Source: an uncultured Oscillospiraceae bacterium
GTDB lineage: Bacteria; Bacillota; Clostridia; Oscillospirales; Oscillospiraceae
DNA length: 7,104 nt
Assembly (NCBI GenBank): GCA_937915075.1
Contig: CALDMA010000178.1
Coordinates: forward strand, 1 to 7,104
Direction: 5' to 3'
This document shows positions 1 to 4,884 of the stretch, one piece after another. The position numbers and the translations under genes were made by a program. How positions within the stretch are numbered: position 1 is the stretch's first letter; each line of letters opens with the position of its first letter. The notes below the pieces were generated by a model. The model made no database searches, had not been told where the DNA came from, and saw only the letters and a program-made list of their open reading frames with translations.

Positions 1-2
1 AG

Positions 3-494
3 GAGAAGGGCTCCCACGGCATCGAGGAGCGCGGCGTGTACCGCATCCACCAGTTTGAAAAGCAGGAAATGATCGTGGTCTGCAAGCCCGAAGACAGCAT
101 GAAGTGGTACGAGCAGATGTGGAAGTGGAGCGTCGAGCTGTTCCGCAGCATGGACATTCCCGTGCGCCAGCTTGAGTGCTGCTCCGGCGACCTTGCCGAT
201 CTGAAGGTCAAGAGCTGTGACATCGAGGCGTGGAGCCCGCGCCAGCAGAAGTATTTCGAGGTGTGCTCCTGCTCCAACCTCGGCGACGCGCAGGCGCGGC
301 GGTTGAAGATCCGCGTCAAGGGCGCGGACGGCAAGCTGTATCTGCCCCACACGCTCAACAACACCGTGGTCGCGCCGCCGCGTATGCTCATCGCGTTCCT
401 GGAGAACAATCTGCAATCCGACGGCAGCGTGCTCATTCCCGAGGTCCTGCGTCCCTACATGGGCGGCAAGGACAAGCTGGTGCCGAAGCATTGA
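3..494 (+). CDS. serS: Seryl-tRNA synthetase, C-terminal part (5' end outside window)
   Basis: Class II aminoacyl-tRNA synthetase that charges tRNA-Ser (and tRNA-Sec where present) in the cytoplasm. The frame is open from the first complete codon at base 3, so the GTG at 36 is an internal valine and not a start. About 163 residues are visible, all from the catalytic core. They include the motif 2 stretch YRIHQFEKQEM, then the CSCSN...QARR segment typical of SerRS, then motif 3 with its invariant arginine in PPRMLIAFLENN, and finally the usual ending (DGSVLIPEVLRPYMGG). Motif 3 reads LNNTVVAPPRMLIAFLEN where E. coli-type enzymes have LNGSGLAVGRTL; I believe this is a known variant among Clostridia. 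The gene ends 74 bases before mscL, on the same strand. Identification is secure; only the N-terminal tRNA-binding coiled coil cannot be checked. Confidence 0.96.
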   Translation, partial: EKGSHGIEERGVYRIHQFEKQEMIVVCKPEDSMKWYEQMWKWSVELFRSMDIPVRQLECCSGDLADLKVKSCDIEAWSPRQQKYFEVCSCSNLGDAQARRLKIRVKGADGKLYLPHTLNNTVVAPPRMLIAFLENNLQSDGSVLIPEVLRPYMGGKDKLVPKH

Positions 495-505
495 TTTCTG
501 ATAAC

Positions 506-543
506 AAAACGTAGTATTTCGATATTAAAATACCATTCGTTTT
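506..543 (+). repeat. Two-part inverted repeat between serS and mscL, possible weak terminator
   Basis: In the AT-rich 74-base gap, AAAACG (506-511) pairs with CGTTTT (538-543). Inside it, GTATTT (514-519) pairs with AAATAC (528-533), leaving an 8-base loop. The right arm ends in TTTT followed by C, so transcription could end weakly here after serS. The stem is AT-rich and interrupted, so it could also be chance pairing. A promoter for mscL is not clear: TAAAAT at 526-531 resembles a -10 box but no fitting -35 box lies upstream. Confidence 0.3.
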
Positions 544-568
544 CAAAAACAGACAAAGGAGACTTCTC

Positions 569-1015
569 ATGAAGAAGTTTATGGAAGAATTCAAGGCGTT
601 TGCCATGCGCGGCAACGTGCTGGATATGGCCGTAGGCGTTGTCATCGGCGGCGCGTTCGGCAAGATCACGACCTCGCTGGTGAACGATATCATCATGCCG
701 CTCATCTCCATTCTCACCGGCGGCGTGGACTTCTCCGCGTGGAAATGGGTGCTCAAGGAGGCCGTGATGGAGGGCAGCGAGGTCGTTGACCCCGAGATCG
801 CCGTCAACTTCGGCAATCTGATCTCTGTCATTCTGGACTTCATCATCATCGCGTTTGCCGTGTTCTGCATGGTCAAGGCCATCAACAAGATGCACGACAA
901 GCTCTCCAAGCCCGAGCCGGAGGCCGAGGAAACGCCCGAGGAGGAGCCGGAGCCGACGAAGGAGGAGCTGCTGCTCGCCGAGATCCGCGACCTTCTGAAG
1001 GAGCAGAGCAAGTGA
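569..1015 (+). CDS. mscL: Large-conductance mechanosensitive channel MscL
   Basis: Membrane channel that opens under high membrane tension and releases solutes during hypo-osmotic shock; the family forms homopentamers. The 148-residue protein has the standard layout. An N-terminal amphipathic helix (about 1-14) is followed by TM1 (about 16-45) with the signature RGNVLDMAVGVVIGGAFGKI, which lines the pore. A short extracellular loop (about 50-77) comes next, then TM2 (about 80-103). An acidic, proline-rich linker (115-130) leads into the conserved C-terminal bundle helix ending EIRDLLKEQ. Length is normal for the family. The ATG at 569 follows AAGGAG (556-561) with a 7-base spacer, so the start is well supported. 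The stop codon overlaps the GTG start of rsmG, which suggests translational coupling. No key residue is missing. Confidence 0.98.
   Translation: MKKFMEEFKAFAMRGNVLDMAVGVVIGGAFGKITTSLVNDIIMPLISILTGGVDFSAWKWVLKEAVMEGSEVVDPEIAVNFGNLISVILDFIIIAFAVFCMVKAINKMHDKLSKPEPEAEETPEEEPEPTKEELLLAEIRDLLKEQSK
997..1014 (+). promoter_or_regulatory. Ribosome binding site and GTG start of rsmG, inside the mscL 3' end
   Basis: GAAGGAG (997-1003) lies within the last codons of mscL, 8 bases before GTG at 1012-1014. That GTG shares bases with the mscL TGA stop (1013-1015), giving a 4-base GTGA overlap. The site decides the start: the frame runs from here with full RsmG homology and the Shine-Dalgarno match is strong. 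The arrangement allows reinitiation or coupling of rsmG translation to mscL. Confidence 0.85.
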
Positions 1016-1707
1016 CCGCGCTGCTGCGCGAGGGACTGCGGGAGCTGGGGCTGGACGAGAGCCGGGCGGAAATGCTCGAGCGCTTCGCCGCACTGCTGCT
1101 AAAAAAGAACGAGGTGATGAACCTCACCGCCATCACGGAGCCGGAGGCCGTCGCGCAGCTGCATCTGCTCGACAGCGCGGCGCTGACGCGGTTCGCAGAC
1201 CTCTCCGGAAAAACGGTGGTGGACGTCGGCACGGGCGCGGGCTTCCCGGGGATGCCGCTGCGTATCCTCAAGGACGACTTCGACCTGACGCTGCTCGACA
1301 GCCTCGGCAAGCGCATCGCGTGGCTCGAGGAGGTCTGCGGTACGCTGGGGCTGAAGCGCGTGGAATGCGTCCACGCGCGGGCGGAGGAATTTGCCGCCGG
1401 ACATCGGGAAAGCTATGACCTTGCGGTGTCGCGCGCCGTCGCGCAGCTCAATGTGCTCTGCGAGCTGGCGCTGCCGCTCGTAAGGGTCGGCGGGCAATTC
1501 CTCGCGATGAAGAGCGTGGACACCGAGGAGGAGATCGCCGCGGCAAAGAGCGCGATCCGAACGCTCGGCGGAAAAATCGTCAAGGTCGAAGACTACCCCG
1601 TCCCGACGAGCGAGGTCACGCATCGCGTGGTGGTGATCGAGAAGGTCTCCCCTACCCCGGCGAAATATCCGAGGGCGTTCGCAAGAATCAAAAAGCAGCC
1701 GCTGTGA
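1012..1707 (+). CDS. rsmG: 16S rRNA (guanine-527-N7)-methyltransferase RsmG (GidB)
   Basis: SAM-dependent methyltransferase that makes m7G527 in 16S rRNA of the small ribosomal subunit; loss in other bacteria gives low-level streptomycin resistance. The protein has 231 residues, within the usual range. Visible features are the N-terminal helix with KKNEVMNLTAI (31-41), the SAM-binding motif VVDVGTGAGFPGMPLRI (69-85), the acidic residue region LLDSLGKR (94-101), the SRAVAQL motif (140-146) and a family-type C-terminus (AKYPRAFARIKKQPL). It begins with GTG overlapping the end of mscL and is followed after 20 bases by the minD-like gene. In many bacteria gidB is followed by the ParA/ParB genes soj and spo0J. 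Here a MinD-type ATPase stands in that place. Confidence 0.97.
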   Translation: MTALLREGLRELGLDESRAEMLERFAALLLKKNEVMNLTAITEPEAVAQLHLLDSAALTRFADLSGKTVVDVGTGAGFPGMPLRILKDDFDLTLLDSLGKRIAWLEEVCGTLGLKRVECVHARAEEFAAGHRESYDLAVSRAVAQLNVLCELALPLVRVGGQFLAMKSVDTEEEIAAAKSAIRTLGGKIVKVEDYPVPTSEVTHRVVVIEKVSPTPAKYPRAFARIKKQPL

Positions 1708-1714
1708 GCGGCTG
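1696..1714 (+). repeat. Perfect 8-bp hairpin spanning the rsmG stop codon
   Basis: CAGCCGCT (1696-1703) and AGCGGCTG (1707-1714) pair perfectly around the 3-base loop GTG, and the rsmG stop TGA (1705-1707) lies in the loop and first base of the 3' arm. The stem ends two bases before the minD-like gene's AGGAG (1717-1721), which is followed by TTTT (1722-1725). The T run starts 8 bases after the stem, too far for a standard intrinsic terminator. A role in translation or mRNA processing at the rsmG/minD junction is possible but inferred. Confidence 0.5.
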
Positions 1715-1727
1715 ACAGGAGTTTTCT

Positions 1728-2474
1728 ATGGGACAGGTCATCGCCGTGGTGTCCGGTAAGGGCGGCACGGGAAAAACTTCATTCACCGCGCTCGTCGGCT
1801 CGGCGCTCGCCGAGATGGGGCACCGGACGCTGTGCCTCGACTGCGACGTGGGGCTGCGGAACCTGGACCTGGCGCTCGGCATGAGCGACAGCGCGCTGAT
1901 GGACTTCACCGACGTCATTCTCTCGCGCGCGACGCTCGAGCAGGCCGCGGTGCGCCACCCGCGCTGCGACCGGCTGTATCTGCTGACCGCGCCGGTCGGG
2001 CTGCACGAGGACGTCCGCACGAGCGAGATGAAAAAGCTGCTCGACGAGGTGCGGAGCAAATTCGACTACTGCCTCATCGACTCCGGCGCGGGGCTGGGCG
2101 ACGCCTTCCGGCTCGCGACCTGCGCGGCGGACCGCGCGGTGGTGGTCGCCACGACCGATCCGACGAGCCTGCGCGACGCGCAGCGGACCGTGATGGAGCT
2201 GCGCAATTACCCGAACGGAAAGCTGCACCTGGTGGTCAACCGCGTGCGGCGCAAGCTGCTCAAGGCGCTGAGCAGCAACATCGACGACGCCATCGACGCG
2301 GCGGGCCTGCCGCTGCTGGGCGTCATCCCCGAGGACGAGGGCATCCCCATCGCGTTGGGGCGGAACGCCCTGACCGTATTCTCCCGCGAAAGCAGCGCCG
2401 AGATCGCCTGCCGCAACATCGCGCGCCGCCTCACCGGCGAGCGCGTACCGCTGATGAAGCTGCCGCGGCGATAA
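1728..2474 (+). CDS. minD: MinD-type P-loop ATPase lacking the usual C-terminal membrane-targeting tail
   Basis: Member of the MinD/ParA (SIMIBI) ATPase group. MinD proteins cycle on the membrane with ATP and help place the division site through MinC. The 248 residues show the deviant Walker A box GKGGTGKT (10-17), with signature Lys11 and Lys16. MinD-type switch I follows as DCDVGLRNLDLALG (38-51), where ParA proteins have a DxDPQ pattern. The Walker B/switch II region reads CLIDSGAG (115-122), where MinD usually has DSPAG. MinD-like VVVATTDPTSLRDAQR (138-153) and LLGVIPEDEGI (196-206) also fit. The protein ends at VPLMKLPRR, directly after the NIARRLTGE segment, so the amphipathic helix that anchors B. 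subtilis and E. coli MinD is absent; about 20 residues are missing compared with them. ATG at 1728 follows AGGAG (1717-1721). No minC or minE is in the window. MinD-like is firm; a division role is uncertain, and an orphan ParA/MinD function is the alternative. Confidence 0.88.
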   Translation: MGQVIAVVSGKGGTGKTSFTALVGSALAEMGHRTLCLDCDVGLRNLDLALGMSDSALMDFTDVILSRATLEQAAVRHPRCDRLYLLTAPVGLHEDVRTSEMKKLLDEVRSKFDYCLIDSGAGLGDAFRLATCAADRAVVVATTDPTSLRDAQRTVMELRNYPNGKLHLVVNRVRRKLLKALSSNIDDAIDAAGLPLLGVIPEDEGIPIALGRNALTVFSRESSAEIACRNIARRLTGERVPLMKLPRR

Positions 2475-2516
2475 AACAGAAATTCATAAATTTACGATAG
2501 AAAGGGGCGCGGTTAT

Positions 2517-2933
2517 ATGAATATCGCTCTCATGGCACACGACAACAAGAAGGACCTGATGGTTCAATTCTGCACAGCCTATGCAGGCATCCTCTCCAAG
2601 CACACCATCTGCGCGACCAACATTACCGGCAAGATGGTCGCCGAGGCGACGGGTCTGCCCATCCACCTCTTCCTCGCGCGCGTACACGGCGGCGCGGAGC
2701 AGATCGGCGCGCGCATCGCCTACAACGAGATCGACATGGTGCTCTTCTTCAACGATCCGCGCGACGAAAAGTCCTGCGAGAGCGTGAGCTATATTTCCCG
2801 CCTGTGCGACCAGAACAACATCCCCTTTGCCAGCAATGTAGCGACGGCGGAAATGCTCGTCCTCGGCCTCAGCCGCGGCGACCTCGACTGGCGCGACATC
2901 GTGAACCCGAAAACCAAGCCGTTTACGGCGTGA
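2517..2933 (+). CDS. mgsA: Methylglyoxal synthase-fold protein with altered active site
   Basis: Homolog of methylglyoxal synthase, which converts dihydroxyacetone phosphate to methylglyoxal and phosphate in the cytoplasm. The length (138 residues) and most of the framework match the family: NIALMAHD (2-9), Lys12, the EATGL segment (43-47), IGARIAYNEIDMVLFFNDP (63-81), IPFASNVATAE (102-112) and GDLDWRDIVN (121-130). Compared with E. coli MgsA from memory, His19, Asp20, Lys23 and Asp91 are kept (H8, D9, K12, D80). Catalytic Asp71 in GGDQQ is Ala60 (GGAEQ). The phosphate-binding ATGTTG is ATNITG (33-38). Ser65-Gly66 are Ala54-Arg55. The PHDPDV segment with His98 and Asp101 is replaced by SCESVS, with one residue fewer. 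The name is therefore a family label; DHAP lyase activity is doubtful. ATG at 2517 follows AAAGGGG (2501-2507). It lies 42 bases after the minD-like gene and 60 before aspS. Confidence 0.85.
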   Translation: MNIALMAHDNKKDLMVQFCTAYAGILSKHTICATNITGKMVAEATGLPIHLFLARVHGGAEQIGARIAYNEIDMVLFFNDPRDEKSCESVSYISRLCDQNNIPFASNVATAEMLVLGLSRGDLDWRDIVNPKTKPFTA

Positions 2934-2993
2934 TTTTAAATACAAATCGTATTATATCAGCTTGAAATTACAGATAGGAGTTGTCATTGTCTT

Positions 2994-4766
2994 ATGATGC
3001 AGTCCCGTACACACAACTGTAACCAGCTTCGCATCGAGAATGTGGGCGAAAAGGTCAAGCTCGTCGGCTGGATGGAGAACGTCCGCGAGGTGGGCGGCAA
3101 TCTGGCCTTCGTCGTGCTGCGCGATTTCTACGGCACAACGCAGGTCGTCGTCGAGGATGAGGCCGACCTGAAGGTCATCAAGGGGATCAACAAGGAGAGC
3201 ACCATCTCCGTCGAGGGCACCGTGCGCGAGCGCGCGAGCAAGAACAGCAAGCAGGCCACCGGCGAGATCGAGGTCGTGCCCGAGAAGATCGAGGTGCTCG
3301 GCCGCTGCCGCTACAATTCCCTGCCCTTTGAGATCAACCGCAGCCGCGAGGCCGACGAGACCCAGCGTCTGAAGTACCGCTACCTCGACCTGCGCAATCC
3401 AGCCGTCAAGAAGAACATCATCCTGCGCTGCCAGGTGATCGCCGCGCTGCGTCAGGCGATGATGGCGCACGACTTCCTGGAGATCACGACACCGATTTTG
3501 ACCGCCTCCTCCCCCGAGGGCGCGCGCGACTATCTCGTGCCCGCGCGCAAGCACCCCGGCAAGTTCTACGCGCTGCCGCAGGCGCCGCAGCAGTTCAAGC
3601 AGCTGCTGATGACGAGCGGCTTCGACCGCTACTTCCAGATCGCGCCCTGCTTCCGTGATGAGGACGCACGCGGCGACCGCTCCCCCGGCGAGTTCTATCA
3701 GCTGGATATGGAAATGTCGTTCGCGACGCAGGAGGACGTGTTCGCCATCTGCGAGGATGTGCTGCCCCCGATCTTCGCGAAGTTCGGCACCTATGATATT
3801 GCCTCTCAGCCGCCGTTCCGCCGCATCGCGTACAACGACGCGCTGGCGATCTACGGCAGCGACAAGCCCGACCTGCGCATCGACCTGACTGCGACCGACG
3901 TGACGGAGCTGTTCGCCGAGAGCGAGTTCGAGGCGCTGCGCGGTCAGACGGTCAAGGCCGTGCCCATCACGGACTGCAAGCTGACGCGCAAGCAGATCGA
4001 CAAGCTGCTCGGCGACTGCGAGGTGCAGAGCGGCACGAAGAGCTATTGGTTCAAGGTCGATGAGAACGGCGAGCTCGCCGGCGGCATCGGCAAGTTTGTC
4101 GCCCCCATCAAGGCCGAGCTGACCGAAAAGCTGGGGCTCAAGCCCGATACGCTGGTCATCGTGTGCGCGGGCAAGCTGGCGACCAAGGCCGTGGGCGTCG
4201 CCATCAAGACCTTCGGCCCCGCCTGCGAGGGCCACATGGACAAGGAGCGCTACGAGTTCTGCTGGATCGTCGATTTCCCGATGTACGAGATCGGCGAGGA
4301 GAGCGGCGAGCTGGAGTTCTGCCACAACCCGTTCTCGATGCCCAAGGGCGGCATGGAGACGATGCTCGCCGCCGAGCGCGGCGAGATCGACCCGCTGACC
4401 ATCACCGCCGACCAGTACGACTTGGTCTGCAACGGCGTGGAGCTCAGCTCCGGCGCGGTGCGCAACCACGATCCCGAGATCATGATCAAGGCGTTTGAGC
4501 TGGTGCGGCTCGGCGAGGACGACGTGAAGGCCAAGTTCCCCGCGATGTATAACGCCTTCTGCTACGGCGCGCCGCCGCACGCCGGCATCGCTCCGGGCGT
4601 GGACCGCATGGTAATGCTGCTCGCGGGCGAAGATTCCATCCGCGAGATCATTCCGTTCCCGATGAACAAGAACGCGCAGGACATCATGATGGGCGCGCCC
4701 AGCGAGGTCACGCAGAAGCAGCTCGACGAGCTGCACATCGCCGTGACGGCGCACGAGGACGAGTAA
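2994..4766 (+). CDS. aspS: Aspartyl-tRNA synthetase
   Basis: Class II synthetase that charges tRNA-Asp in the cytoplasm; in organisms without AsnRS it may also charge tRNA-Asn for later amidation. At 590 residues it has the normal bacterial length and layout. An N-terminal OB-fold anticodon-binding domain (about 1-105) is followed by motif 1 (about 155-175, FLEITTPILTASSPEGARDY). The aspartate/ATP site comes next: QAPQQFKQLLM (196-206) and motif 2 FRDED (220-224). A bacterial GAD insertion (about 290-420) leads to motif 3, GVDRMVMLLAG (535-545), with its invariant Arg538. The motif 2 loop reads DRSPGEFYQLD, one residue longer than E. coli DRQPEFTQID, and motif 3 has GIAPGVDR for the common GIALGLDR. 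The start is ATG 2994 or ATG 2997: TAGGAG (2975-2980) is 13 or 16 bases upstream, longer than ideal. No T-box fits in the 60-base leader. Confidence 0.97.
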   Translation: MMQSRTHNCNQLRIENVGEKVKLVGWMENVREVGGNLAFVVLRDFYGTTQVVVEDEADLKVIKGINKESTISVEGTVRERASKNSKQATGEIEVVPEKIEVLGRCRYNSLPFEINRSREADETQRLKYRYLDLRNPAVKKNIILRCQVIAALRQAMMAHDFLEITTPILTASSPEGARDYLVPARKHPGKFYALPQAPQQFKQLLMTSGFDRYFQIAPCFRDEDARGDRSPGEFYQLDMEMSFATQEDVFAICEDVLPPIFAKFGTYDIASQPPFRRIAYNDALAIYGSDKPDLRIDLTATDVTELFAESEFEALRGQTVKAVPITDCKLTRKQIDKLLGDCEVQSGTKSYWFKVDENGELAGGIGKFVAPIKAELTEKLGLKPDTLVIVCAGKLATKAVGVAIKTFGPACEGHMDKERYEFCWIVDFPMYEIGEESGELEFCHNPFSMPKGGMETMLAAERGEIDPLTITADQYDLVCNGVELSSGAVRNHDPEIMIKAFELVRLGEDDVKAKFPAMYNAFCYGAPPHAGIAPGVDRMVMLLAGEDSIREIIPFPMNKNAQDIMMGAPSEVTQKQLDELHIAVTAHEDE

Positions 4767-4776
4767 TCTTATATTG

Positions 4777-4793
4777 GCCGCGCGGAGCGCGGC
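4777..4793 (+). repeat. Short GC-rich hairpin just after aspS
   Basis: GCCGCGC (4777-4783) pairs with GCGCGGC (4787-4793) around the loop GGA, ten bases after the aspS stop. No T run follows on either strand, so it is not a terminator alone. It may protect the aspS mRNA 3' end or assist the longer terminator hairpin that starts nine bases downstream. Confidence 0.5.
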
Positions 4794-4801
4794 AGCGAAG
4801 A

Positions 4802-4840
4802 AAAGGGGGAGGTCTCTTGGTTGAAGAGACCTCCCCCTTT
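4802..4840. terminator. Bidirectional intrinsic terminator between convergent genes
   Basis: A perfect 17-bp stem is formed by 4802-4818 (AAAGGGGGAGGTCTCTT) and 4824-4840, with the 5-base loop GGTTG. Read on the + strand the stem ends in TTT, then GATATGTG, and would stop aspS transcription. Read on the - strand the stem is followed by TTTTCTTC, a better U tract, and would stop the LTA-synthase-like gene whose stop codon is 44 bases away. Its place between two convergent genes fits shared use. Confidence 0.9.
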
Positions 4841-4884
4841 GATATGTGTGCCGTGTGAAGCGCGGCGAGTTTTTGATGCAGGCG

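Noticed and set aside
455..1093. Minus-strand frames opposite mscL and rsmG
   Set aside because: Low-complexity Arg/Leu/Ala translation, no ribosome binding site, and strong MscL and RsmG homology on the other strand.
1832..2500. 222-codon overlapping plus-strand frame within the minD-like gene
   Set aside because: Arg/Ala/Gly-rich out-of-frame translation without a domain. Only its last 13 codons are of interest, as a possible lost MinD tail, and are reported separately.
2934..2993. Separate promoter or T-box for aspS
   Set aside because: The 60-base AT-rich gap has TATTAT (2950-2955) and TTGAAA (2962-2967), but these are in the wrong order or spacing for a promoter, and the gap is too short for a T-box. 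A 5-bp AATAC/GTATT repeat there is too small to call.
2952..4754. 600-codon open frame on the minus strand opposite aspS
   Set aside because: It is a mirror of a GC-rich coding gene: the translation is a monotonous mix of Leu, Ala, Val, His, Asp and Arg without any domain, while the plus strand encodes a full AspRS.
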